In this document: positions 1-6,579 of the stretch, piece by piece | Numbering within the stretch: the stretch's first letter is position 1 | How the letters are laid out: each line of letters begins with the position of its first letter | Position numbers and translations under genes: made by a program | Notes under the pieces: generated by a model | What the model saw: the letters and a program-made list of their open reading frames with translations, nothing else | Databases searched by the model: none | What the model was told of the DNA's origin: nothing | DNA from: Cephalothrix simula | Lineage: Eukaryota > Nemertea > Palaeonemertea > Archinemertea > Cephalotrichidae | Length of the DNA: 11,937 nt | Direction of reading: 5' to 3' | Assembly: GCA_035591015.1 (NCBI GenBank) | Contig: JAXIUW010193290.1 | Location: 1-11,937 of the forward strand

Positions 1-193
1 GGTCATCACTATTGTACTTGATGGGGGGTGAGTCGCCTATTCTAATTTCTGAACGAGCGGGTCTAAGTGAAATATCACTTCTTAATGTTACATGTACCAC
101 ATATTCAGCAATGCCTACTTGACAGGGTGCCTCATCAGGTTGCATTAGTCCCTTTATGATGAAGTTTTCTAAAAACTTGCAGTATCGGCACGA
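1..193 (-). CDS. Probable internal exon of an unrecognised protein, cut by the window edge
   Basis: The minus strand is open for 64 codons from 193 to the window edge. It begins just after an AG acceptor (194-195) preceded by a T/C-rich tract that ends ACACATGCAG. The peptide starts SCRYCKFLENFIIKGLM, continues with QPDEAPCQVGIAEYVVHVTL and RSDISLRPARSEIRIGDSPP, and ends IKYNSDD. It has a CxxC pair near the start, a third Cys at about residue 24, and mixed charged and hydrophobic residues as in a folded domain. Its G+C content is higher than that of its flanks. The frame stays open about 20 codons beyond the acceptor, then meets TGA, with no other AG in between, so the acceptor is the natural boundary. 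I do not recognise the family. The plus strand shows a GTGAGT at 28-33, which I take as coincidence because the minus reading is much more protein-like. The remaining exons lie outside the window or were not found. Confidence 0.5.
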
Positions 194-925
194 CTGCATG
201 TGTTTTAAAAACGAAATTGAACGTGTGAAATTAATGGAACAATTCAAATAATCAGAAAATCAAAAAAGGTTTTTTCTCCTGACGCATTGCCCGAGGTATA
301 TAAAAGTGAAAGTGATGCTATTTCGTGCTTTACCATTATTCAATTACATTTGTCTTCAAAATATATCCCTAAAGACAAAACAGCTCAAAAATATGAGAGT
401 AAATCTACGATAGAGAAATTTTTCACAATATATCCTTGTTATCTTTTTATTTGCGTTGTCGAATGTTCCTCTGGGACAAATTATTATTCAATTATATACA
501 TGTAATAAAACAATTGAAATGATAATAAAGGGTACAGCTGTCTGACGCCCGTACGCCAAGTACTGAGCCTTGAAGTCAAATCAATAGGTTGAATGATCAC
601 TTGGCAGAAATATTTAATTGTGTAAAAGAACTCAAGAAATTGTCAAATGTGAAACGCCTACAGTTAGGATCAGTTAGTGAATGTTGCGGATTTACATGTA
701 TATGTACCAGGATACCGTTTTTTGATAAAAAAAATATGGTCTGTTTTAAAACTCTATTTTCGCGACGGCTTCAAGTCTCTTGCATCGTCGTTTGATATTT
801 TGTACCGTGTTCGCCATTTTACACTTTTAAGTGTAATTATTCACTAACGGTACAAGCGATCGTTTTACAAAAGCACCAATCATAATTATTTAGTATTACC
901 TTTATGTTCTTGATGGAGATTTTTC
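194..925. other. Non-coding stretch, probably intron 5' of the exon at 1-193
   Basis: This is A+T-rich DNA without a supported gene. It contains two TACATGTA palindromes (497-504 and 693-700). A 68-codon open frame (589-795) begins at TTG, sits behind a weak acceptor-like CAATAG, and ends in a Cys/Val-rich tail without a donor. I regard that frame as unsupported. Confidence 0.4.
297..306 (+). promoter_or_regulatory. TATA-box-like sequence TATATAAAAG
   Basis: TATATAAAAG fits the TATAWAAR consensus on the plus strand. No CCAAT or GC box was seen close upstream and no convincing exon follows. The ORF running across it (287-505) opens at a TTG codon and looks fortuitous. It may be a chance match in A+T-rich DNA inside the intron of the minus-strand gene at 1-193. 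Confidence 0.15.
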
Positions 926-964
926 GAAAAGTGGTTCAGAAAAGTGGTTTCGAAAAGTGGTTCA
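926..964 (+). repeat. Three tandem copies of a 13-bp unit
   Basis: The copies are GAAAAGTGGTTCA, GAAAAGTGGTTTC and GAAAAGTGGTTCA at 926-938, 939-951 and 952-964. The first 11 bases are identical in all three. Copies 1 and 3 are identical over 13. It looks like an ordinary minisatellite seed. Confidence 0.85.
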
Positions 965-1560
965 GATTGAAAAATTTCATTCAACTTAAACACTCTGATA
1001 CTGACTTTCTTGTCATCCATTAAAAAGATTTATTACAAAACAAACCAAAACAAACCAATCAGAGCCGCGTACACGTTTACGGGCACCACAGGGGGCTTCT
1101 TTTGTTCTCTAAGAGCTGTGTAGTGTACCATTTATAATAAAAATGTTATTTACTCTTTTTATTAACTATTACATGTATCATTCATTTAAAGCCTATTTAT
1201 TTTACACTTTCGTTGACTTATTATTAAACATTATTAAACGTTAATAGGAGTGTGTATTAATCATTATTAACATCAATTGAAGTGTAATAATTATGTAGGT
1301 GCTTAATTTTTAAAAACATTTTTATTCAGAACTCTATTCAAATAGTCTTGCTTTATTGAATGCATATTTTGCTAATAACCTTTTTTTCAGATCATCCATT
1401 TACCCATAAACTTTTGCTTAAGCGTTATATATTTGTCTCAATAAATTCAATATAACATCTTTAAACTGTAAATTATGATTCATAATTTTGAATGACCATT
1501 GATATACATGTTAACATTTGATAAAATGGTATTGATATTTGATGAAAAGAAATGTTATTT
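965..1560. other. Non-coding A+T-rich stretch
   Basis: No gene was found. It contains a CAAAACAAACC doublet (about 1036-1060), a CCAATCAGAGCCGCG patch (about 1057-1071) that looks CCAAT-box-like but has no supported exon nearby, TTATTAAA-rich runs (about 1220-1270) and one TACATGTA (1170-1177). Confidence 0.4.
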
Positions 1561-1563
1561 TAC

Positions 1564-1700
1564 CTTATATTATATTTAGACTTCCTAAGAATTTTCAACA
1601 TGTGTACTGTATAATATTTTTTCGGTTCATTTGAATTTTTGTCCAGCCCAGATAAAGCTGTATTGATCTCGGACTTAATAACAAGGCCTGGAGACAAACT
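1564..1700 (-). CDS. Weak exon candidate between splice-like signals
   Basis: The segment follows a TTTTACGTACAG acceptor (AG at 1701-1702) and ends before a GTAAAA donor-like site (GT at 1562-1563). It is 137 nt long. Frame 1 is open for 45 codons and begins SLSPGLVIKSEINTALSGLD. If no splice occurs there, it ends at TAA (1560-1562). A second frame (VCLQALLLSPRSIQLYLGW) is also open for more than 30 codons, so the reading is ambiguous. Its phase does not join cleanly to the candidates at 2340-2473 or 1-193. Chance openness or a repeat fragment are real alternatives. Confidence 0.22.
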
Positions 1701-1783
1701 CTGTACGTAAAATGCTAAATTTAGTTATTTATATTCTACTTTTTTATGCTTTACTCTCTATTTTGCATCAATATTTGTATAAC

Positions 1784-1864
1784 TTCGTGTAATATGAGCA
1801 GTATTTTACCTCGGGATTGCGCGCCTCGGAAAATAACTGCTCACATATTGACATATTGCACGAA
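1784..1864. repeat. Imperfect inverted repeat built on TTCGTG..AATATGAGCAGT
   Basis: The left arm, about 1784-1814, reads TTCGTGTAATATGAGCAG and ends CCTCGG. The right arm, 1824-1864, is its imperfect reverse complement, ending ATATTGCACGAA, with an insertion of about 8 nt that duplicates CAATATGT. The loop is GATTGCGCG. The same core recurs as a single copy at 6017-6044, so this is a dispersed repeat family, probably a hairpin-ended non-autonomous element. Confidence 0.6.
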
Positions 1865-2057
1865 TATCTATATTGTATTTGTGTGATGTTAAAAAGGACT
1901 TAAGATTGATGTTTGTTCCGTGTTTAAAGTATCATATTTCTGTTTCTGATATTGTGATTACCCGATGAGTATTTCTTTTGGGTTGCCGTGTGATAATTTT
2001 ATAAGAGTACGCAAATCTCGCAAATGTATGAAAATGTTCAAATACTGAAAGAACTTG

Positions 2058-2905
2058 GGCTGACTTCCCCTGATTTCGCCCACTAGATATTTCTAAAATA
2101 AAGGACAATAGTTACAGACAAATGTGGGTTTTCCCTATAGTCATATTCAATCATGGTTTCTCTTCGCAACGCAGTTTTTCGATTAACGATTTCCAATTAA
2201 CCTAATTAGCAAAACGTTTAATATACTAGCAAAATAATAATTACTTCTTTATCCTACTGGGCAATCATATTAAAAGTCACGATCCATGTAATTTATAAAT
2301 TGGAAAAATGTCAACAAATAATTATACAACCATACTTACCGACAAGAAAAGATGAAGATCCAGCACTGTTCCTGTGTGCCACAAAATAACATGTCACCGA
2401 TATGCCAAACCATCATATTCGTTAGTATACGATTGATAACAAAAACCTGAATCTCTGCCATCGGGAAATCAGTCTATAGGAAAATGGATTCAAAACAGTT
2501 CAGGCTATATCTTTACGGTCTAAAAGAATCAAATCAACATGGGGAAATTTATTTTTGACCTTCGATCCCTAACAATCCCACGCCTTATGTCCTTTTCTTC
2601 AAATCGCCTAAAATTCCGTAAATAAGACGTATGTATTCTAAATTTCTAAGGTCGAAAAATATTTTTTTCATTTAAATAGCGAGTTCCTGGTTTTTAATTT
2701 TAAAAATTTTACTAGCCTGTACCCATTTATAAGTAATAAAGAAATACAAAAACACATTTCACACATTTATTTAAATGAATGAGGTAAATTATATTGTTTT
2801 ACGTCTGTGATGTTAATGATCATTAATTAGTGAGACCATAAAACATGGACTTGTGGCAAACGAAGTGGAAAAGACTGAAGTGGGCGAAAACAGGGGAACT
2901 CAGCC
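2058..2905. mobile_element. Possible non-autonomous DNA element bounded by 27-bp inverted repeats
   Basis: 2058-2084 begins GGCTGACTTCCCCTG and ends TTTCGCCCACT. 2879-2905 is its reverse complement at 25 of 27 positions. Similarity continues outward for roughly ten more bases (AAGAACTTG versus AAGAACATA). The right end also has a 10-bp tandem duplication (AACTCAGCCT twice). No transposase is encoded between the ends, which is typical of a MITE-like element. I could not identify a target-site duplication, and the true element ends could lie beyond the 27 bp. Two inverted copies of an unrelated dispersed repeat would look the same. Confidence 0.35.
2340..2473 (-). CDS. Candidate internal exon with matching acceptor and donor
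   Basis: On the minus strand the sequence TTTTCCTATAG (AG at 2474-2475) precedes a single open frame of 44 codons plus 2 nt that ends at a full-consensus donor GTAAGT (2334-2339). The peptide begins TDFPMAEIQVFVINRILTNM and ends WIFIFSC. The other two frames have stops. An ATG lies inside at 2461, so it could also be a first exon. The composition is odd: hydrophobic, with almost no Lys. It lies between the inverted repeats at 2058 and 2905, so if those bound a transposon this is unlikely to be a host exon. Its outgoing phase does not join the exon at 1-193 without another exon between. The family is not recognised. Confidence 0.28.
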
Positions 2906-3420
2906 TAACTCAGCCTATGTTCTTTTTGTCAAATACTTTTTTCTTGGTGTCGAAATGATGGTAACCACAAAATTAATCCATATTCCTTCAATAAAAGATA
3001 CGACCCTTATGATTCATTAGAGCCGCAATGCAAAAAACGAAACTTCATGTATATCTTTTACTATTAATTTTTATCTTAGTTTTCCTCTGTTCTTTAATAT
3101 AACATAATCCAGTTCTGGATCATCCTCAAAGTACTGAAGTTAGGTTTTAAATGTAGTTAGCATTATAAGCACGAGAAATACATGTATATAGTAAGATGTA
3201 GTATTTTTCCATAGAGCTTTCAAGAAATCGTGATTTCCAGTAATCATCTCTGTATTGTTATCCAGACTGATCGAGTGATATTCGTAGTAAACACGTCTTT
3301 CAAATCTTCTGAACAAAGCTGAACAAAGATAGAAAAAGCATTTACATGTATAATCATCTTGTGTATGAATATGTGAGAACACAGTAAGTTCTTAATTTTG
3401 TGTTGGTTTAAAATACAACA
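2906..3420. other. Non-coding stretch
   Basis: No supported gene was found. It has two TACATGTA palindromes (3179-3186 and 3343-3350) and a GTAAGT at about 3383-3388 that has no open frame leading into it. An 80-codon minus-strand frame (3140-3382) looks like chance. Confidence 0.4.
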
Positions 3421-3844
3421 ATGGCTCTCACAAGAACTGGTGGAGAACTGAAGCCCGATAATGTAAGATGAAGATAATGAAGAATTGAAGATGAGGATGA
3501 AGATGACGATAAAGATGATGAAGACGACGATGAAGATGATGATGAAGACGATGAAGCTGGCGATGAAGATGATGATGACGACGATGAAGATGATGATTAA
3601 GAAGACGATGAAGATGATGATGAAGACGACGATGAAGATGATAACAGGGGAGCATACAAGGAGGTGCAATTCAAATTCGACGACAACGACGACGCCGACG
3701 ATCATGATCTTGGACACTGTTGCCGAATTTTTTGCTAAGAATCTACTCGTTAACTCCGCAGATACCGACTATGGCAAAGGCTCTGTGGGAAAAACCTCTG
3801 ACAAATCCCCAACACAAAAGGCTGAGAATAACACGAAAAGCTGA
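3421..3844 (+). pseudogene. Coding-like segment around an acidic GAT/GAA repeat, frames broken
   Basis: ATG at 3421, in a reasonable context (CAACAATGG), reads MALTRTGGELKPDN and then meets a stop at 3469. A GTAAGA at 3463 could instead be a donor. The same frame re-opens at 3484 as an Asp/Glu run that is interrupted by TAA at about 3598-3600 and ends CCRIFC. A different frame is open without interruption from 3467 to TGA at 3842-3844. It reads the repeat as Met/Lys and then becomes protein-like: DTVAEFFAKNLLVNSADTDY, later TSDKSPTQKAENNTKS. This pattern fits a gene with an acidic low-complexity tract whose repeat has changed length out of frame. It also fits a microsatellite next to chance ORFs. 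No known domain was recognised. The long hydrophobic minus-strand ORF here is a shadow of the repeat. Confidence 0.25.
3484..3644 (+). repeat. GAT/GAA/GAC trinucleotide low-complexity tract
   Basis: A purine-rich run of GAT, GAA and GAC codon-like triplets (plus-strand frame at 3484) is broken by one AAA, a GCT-GGC pair and one TAA. Interruptions show it is an old, degenerate trinucleotide repeat rather than a pure microsatellite. It produces long open frames on both strands: Asp/Glu and Met/Lys on plus, Ile/Val/Phe and His/Leu on minus. Confidence 0.9.
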
Positions 3845-3859
3845 TCACTGAAGCCCGGA

Positions 3860-4681
3860 GCCGGACCTCTGAAAATTAATTTCCTTTAATATTCTTTTAA
3901 ACTTGTTTTAACCTGTGAGATCCTTAAAATTGTCTTATTTGTTTCTTTATTTTCAATAGAGGTTATCTTTGTATCAAAATTTGTCAAATAGATACCTTGC
4001 TTCAAATTGGGTCTATATAGCAAGAACATGATGGTGTAATTCCCGTGGCAATATTCAGCAGGTCACCAGCATTTCTTTTCCAATATTTTAACAAGACTTG
4101 TCATTCTGTCAAGGAGATAAATATGAATTATTGTTTTGACAGACGATATCTAGTTCTAGGAATATTTTGTTAAGGATTTTAATAAGATTAGGACTATTTT
4201 CGCTCAGAGGAATTGACGTTAGCTTTTCAAAACACGTTTTTCAATTATCCGAATTGGTATTTTTTGCCAAGGAACTTGAAAATGGTAAAATCCTTATAGA
4301 ATGTAGCACAGCTTAACAACAGATATGTGGTCTTCATGGGTCTGTTGAAGAAAATTAGTGTGTCCATTGTTAGTAAATTTGTTATTGTTTTAAAGCTGCA
4401 TACTAGCACCAACTCAGAAGAATTAAAGAAAGTGGGAGGTTTTTGGATCAATATCTCTTAAATAATTTCATAGCGTAAGTTTGCAATCCTATAGTAATAT
4501 GTAAATCTTAGGGGTTAGGCCTAGTATTAAGGCGTGTCAGCTTAGGGTTAGAGTACAGTTCGTGGGGGTTGGTGTTGATATTATACTTTGACGTGTCAAT
4601 GTGTCTATTTATTTTTCCGGATCAGTACATGCGTAGTAATTTATATATATTTGTTAAATATCTGGGAGAGTTTTATTTATT
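3860..4681. other. Non-coding A+T-rich stretch
   Basis: No gene is supported. A 68-codon minus-strand frame (4245-4451) opens at TTG and is Phe/Leu/Thr-rich without a domain or splice signals. Around 4510-4560 there are TTAGGGTTAG-like words, too few to call telomeric repeat. 4651-4680 begins the A+T-rich flank of the PLE palindrome. Confidence 0.4.
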
Positions 4682-4755
4682 TCATATAGCCAAATACATG
4701 CAACTATTAATACAAATACCTTCATTTTGATTATAAGCTTTATTTAGTCCATAAT

Positions 4756-4802
4756 ATTTCAGAACGTTTTCGATCATTCAATGATCCTCTTCAGTGGTAA
4801 AT
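4756..4802 (-). ncRNA. Hammerhead-ribozyme-like motif, left PLE copy
   Basis: The minus strand reads ATTTACCA, then CTGAAGA (fits the core CUGANGA), then a stem II hairpin GATCATTGAATGATC, then GAAA, then the palindrome AACGTT, then C at the expected cleavage position, then TGAAAT. Stem I can form from ATTT/AAAT and CA/TG with AC bulged. One extra G lies between CTGAAGA and the stem II hairpin. Stem III is a self-complementary AACGTT, which a single molecule cannot close but two can. Minimal hammerheads of PLEs are known to have very short stem III and may act as dimers. Of the two copies this one has the better core. Confidence 0.55.
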
Positions 4803-4904
4803 GAAAAGAAACATAGGCAATGAATATACAGTATAAACTAATCAATTACATAGCGTCACTTGAATATGATTGGTTAAGAAAAAGATTCAAATTTTAAATC
4901 ACTT

Positions 4905-5033
4905 TTAGAATACGTTCAAAAAGAACGATTGACCGTTAAAAGCCAATTGATCATTCAGTTTCGGCCGTAGTTTTTTTAAGTACAAGGCTTTTTTTATCGA
5001 AATATCAAAATCGTTAGTACCAGTTTCCAGAAT
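4905..5033 (-). pseudogene. C-terminal fragment of PLE GIY-YIG endonuclease, left copy
   Basis: Forty-two codons and a stop remain. The key stretch reads ISIKKALYLKKLRPKLNDQL and ends SFFLNVF. In PLE proteins the GIY-YIG endonuclease lies at the C-terminus after the reverse transcriptase. Its last conserved block has a metal-binding Glu followed by a conserved Asn in a P-x-L-N context. Here the Pro and Asn are present but the Glu position is Lys (AAA), whereas the right copy has Glu (GAA). The GIY, YIG, Arg and His parts of the fold are missing through truncation. The fragment cannot encode an active nuclease. Confidence 0.7.
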
Positions 5034-5182
5034 CTGATAGAAATTCGTTTAAAATTCTGGAAACTGGTAATAACGATTTTGATATTTCGATAAAAGAAGC
5101 CTTGTACTTAAAAAAACTACGGCCGAAACTGAATGATCAATTGGCTTCTAACGGTCAATCGTTCTTTTTGAAGGTATTCTAA
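5033..5182 (+). pseudogene. C-terminal fragment of PLE GIY-YIG endonuclease, right copy
   Basis: The frame reads SDRNSFKILETG across the spacer, then ISIKEALYLKKLRPKLNDQL, and ends SFFLKVF before TAA at 5180-5182. It keeps the Glu (in IKEAL) and the Asn (in KLN) expected of the final GIY-YIG block, and its length after that block matches a PLE C-terminus. Upstream of 5033 the frame runs into the inverted left arm, so the reverse transcriptase and the GIY-YIG N-terminal half are absent. There is no promoter or start codon of its own. Most differences from the left copy are single substitutions that leave the frame intact. Confidence 0.75.
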
Positions 5183-5409
5183 AAGTGATTTAAAATTTGA
5201 ATCTAATTTCTTAACCAATCATATTCAAGTGACGCTATGTAATTGATTAGTTTATACTGTATATTCATTGCCTATGTTTCTTTGTTTCATTTACCACTGA
5301 AGAGGATCATTGAATGATCGGAAACGTTCTGAAATATTATGGATTAAATAAAGCTTATAATCAAAATGAAGTTATTTGTATTAATAGTTGAATTTATTTG
5401 GTTATGTGA
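5034..5409 (+). mobile_element. Penelope-like element 3' end, right copy (5'-truncated)
   Basis: This copy mirrors the left one but is longer at its 5' side. The 20-bp spacer reads in frame into the endonuclease tail (SDRNSFK before ILETG), so the spacer belongs to this copy. The order is coding tail, stop at 5180-5182, 3' UTR, hammerhead-like motif (5289-5335), AATAAA (5347-5352), and an end near 5409. The two copies differ by about 3.4% in substitutions, so the pair is not very recent, or it was made from two already different templates. No target-site duplication was seen by eye. Confidence 0.75.
5289..5335 (+). ncRNA. Hammerhead-ribozyme-like motif, right PLE copy (core altered)
   Basis: The motif has the same architecture as the left copy: CTGAAGA at 5297-5303, the stem II hairpin at 5305-5319, then GGAAAC and GTT. 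The A after the stem II helix has become G (5321), so the sequence after stem II is GGAAA rather than GAAAA. This either adds an unpaired base to the core or shortens stem III to ACGT. Activity is therefore less likely than for the left copy. Confidence 0.5.
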
Positions 5410-5900
5410 CCGGACTATTTAAGTTTTAACCAATACTTTAGTTGAGCAAGTTAATTTTTACATCAATGGATCATTATGGTAAATGAAAAGAAAAAATTTG
5501 AATATCTTTATGAAAAGGTAATAACACTTGTTTCTAGTTTTAGTTGTTTATATTCAATTTCTTTAATCAAATTTGGATATTTTGGTCAAAATTTAAATTT
5601 TAGGGCTGTAATTTATCTTTGAGATTATATAGGATTTTCTTTTTAATCCAATTTTAGTGGAAGAAATAATTCTACTCTAGCTTAAAAGTGATAACCATAA
5701 CACTGGTTCCATTTCGAATACAGAAGATGTCACAGAATCTGTAAGGAGACCTTAAGTTGAACTGAATGTAATCTAATTTATAGATTCACGCTGAGCCAAA
5801 CAGAATTAATCGAACAATTCACATTCTGAAAAAATTATCTACACTAATTCATACGATTAGCAAAACACTACCTAGAGACGGTAAAAAATAAATATATGAT
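5410..5900. other. Non-coding A+T-rich stretch
   Basis: No open frame of note, splice pair or repeat was recognised. AAATGAAAAGAAA at about 5481-5493 resembles the 3' UTR of the PLE arms over a few bases only. Confidence 0.4.
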
Positions 5901-5901
5901 C

Positions 5902-5997
5902 TTATAAAGCAATATGAATATTTATAACGGCGATGTCCGCGGAGGGGTTGTAATATTTTCATGATGTCAGTCAAATTCTTGTAATATTGCTTTATAA
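5902..5997. repeat. 14-bp perfect inverted repeat around a GTCCGCGGAGG core
   Basis: TTATAAAGCAATAT (5902-5915) and ATATTGCTTTATAA (5984-5997) are exact reverse complements 68 bp apart. The interval contains GATGTCCGCGGAGGGG, a G+C-rich patch in A+T-rich DNA. The TTCGTGCAATATGAGCAG repeat follows at once (6017), so the whole 5902-6044 block may be one small non-autonomous element or its end. Confidence 0.5.
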
Positions 5998-6016
5998 AAC
6001 AGTTATTCGACGTTTC

Positions 6017-6044
6017 TTCGTGCAATATGAGCAGTTATTTATCC
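6017..6044 (+). repeat. Second copy of the TTCGTG-CAATATGAGCAG dispersed repeat
   Basis: TTCGTGCAATATGAGCAGTT matches the left arm of the inverted repeat at 1784-1864 with very few differences, and its flank (GGCGCAC) resembles the G+C-rich loop there. Two occurrences 4.2 kb apart point to an interspersed family. Confidence 0.6.
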
Positions 6045-6417
6045 TTGGCGCACATGACCGTTTTCTTATCATTCTCTTTGTAGCTATCATTCTACACTGA
6101 TTTTTATGGAGTCCTATGCCAACATTTACACTATTATCAACCTTATTAATTTTTGTTAAGGTATTTCCCTTTCCAAAGCATCAGATGCCTTTCAGATATT
6201 GTATTGTTGGAGCCAAAAAAGGCTTTATCTTCTAGAACCCTTGAAATTCCTTCCCAGTTCAGACACTAATTTTAATCCACTATTTGAAAATTGCAAACTT
6301 AAGAAAGATTAGGTGGATCTTATTTAATTAAACAACATTGCTAGTGCTTGTGCCGGTCTGAAGGTGATGAATTAAATTTGAAAGATTGGGTGGATGAAAC
6401 TGAATTTACAGATAAGA

Positions 6418-6579
6418 TTATTGTCCAGTAGCAGGAGGAGGAGGTGGTGTAACATACATGTATGCGGCAGAAATTTTGACCATGATTTTCTGGTGGCAAA
6501 TTTGTCCGACAAACCGCCCTAGGCGGTAATCAGCTAGGTCAGGGGGCTTTTTTGACTTAAGAGTTCCTTTAGGGTGGTA
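6418..6579 (-). CDS. Candidate terminal exon or gene fragment with proline-rich C-terminus
   Basis: On the minus strand 53 codons are open from an AG (6580-6581, in CTTACTAG) to TAA (6418-6420). The peptide starts YHPKGTLKSKKPPDLADYRL, continues GRFVGQICHQKIMVKISAAY and ends MYVTPPPPPATGQ. The composition is protein-like and the G+C content is above that of the surroundings. A stop (TAG) lies directly upstream in frame, so the segment either starts at this acceptor or is a fragment. A second minus frame (RLIGSQDRLTSTTLKELL) is open just upstream and overlaps it, which would fit a frameshifted pseudogene. A poly-C/poly-A run (6614-6630) lies upstream. No polyadenylation signal was found soon after the stop. 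The family is not recognised. Confidence 0.33.
   Translation of the reverse strand, partial: YHPKGTLKSKKPPDLADYRLGRFVGQICHQKIMVKISAAYMYVTPPPPPATGQ

Larger units (their letters stand above)
4682..5033 (-). mobile_element. Penelope-like element 3' end, left copy (5'-truncated)
   Basis: Read on the minus strand, this copy starts inside the endonuclease codons (5033), reaches the ORF stop at 4905-4907, and continues with a 3' UTR of about 100 nt, a hammerhead-like motif (4802-4756) and AATAAA (complement of 4739-4744). It ends near 4682, followed by an A-rich stretch. The assignment rests on the C-terminal GIY-YIG motif combined with a hammerhead in the same short 3' region, a combination known from PLEs. 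The reverse transcriptase is absent, so this copy is a dead 5'-truncated insertion. Confidence 0.75.
4682..5409. repeat. 0.73-kb palindrome: two inverted PLE 3' ends with a 20-bp spacer
   Basis: The left arm is 4682-5033 and the right arm is 5054-5409. By hand alignment of the right arm with the reverse complement of the left arm there are 12 substitutions, a 1-nt insertion (near 5205) and a 3-nt insertion (TTG near 5281) in the right arm, so identity is about 96-97%. The spacer is 5034-5053. Such a structure should extrude as a hairpin or cruciform. Both arms are retroelement 3' ends facing outward, not the terminal inverted repeats of a DNA transposon. Confidence 0.95.

Noticed and set aside
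287-795. Two plus-strand ORFs of 72 and 68 codons
   Set aside because: Both open at TTG, have low-complexity or Cys/Val-rich tails, and lie where the minus-strand gene should have its intron. No donor ends either frame.
2845-2958. 37-codon plus-strand ORF beginning MDLWQTKWKRLKW
   Set aside because: It overlaps the right 27-bp inverted repeat and is short. The left repeat read the same way gives a similar short peptide (WAKSGEVSPSS), which suggests shared repeat sequence and not a gene.
3244-3717. 157-codon minus-strand ORF rich in Ile, Val and Phe, and a 75-codon His/Leu ORF in another frame
   Set aside because: Both are antisense readings of the GAT/GAA trinucleotide tract. The hydrophobic run comes from ATC/GTC triplets and not from membrane segments of a real protein.
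4245-4451. 68-codon minus-strand ORF
   Set aside because: It has a TTG start and Phe/Leu/Thr-rich composition with no domain and no splice sites, as expected by chance in A+T-rich DNA.
4510-4560. Telomere-like TTAGGGTTAG words
   Set aside because: Only one clear TTAGGG and scattered variants are present. There is no tandem array.
4682-5409. Foldback or MITE DNA transposon as the explanation for the long palindrome
   Set aside because: The arms contain a retroelement ORF tail with the GIY-YIG end block, a hammerhead motif and an AATAAA signal, in the order of a PLE 3' end. DNA-transposon termini would not explain these.
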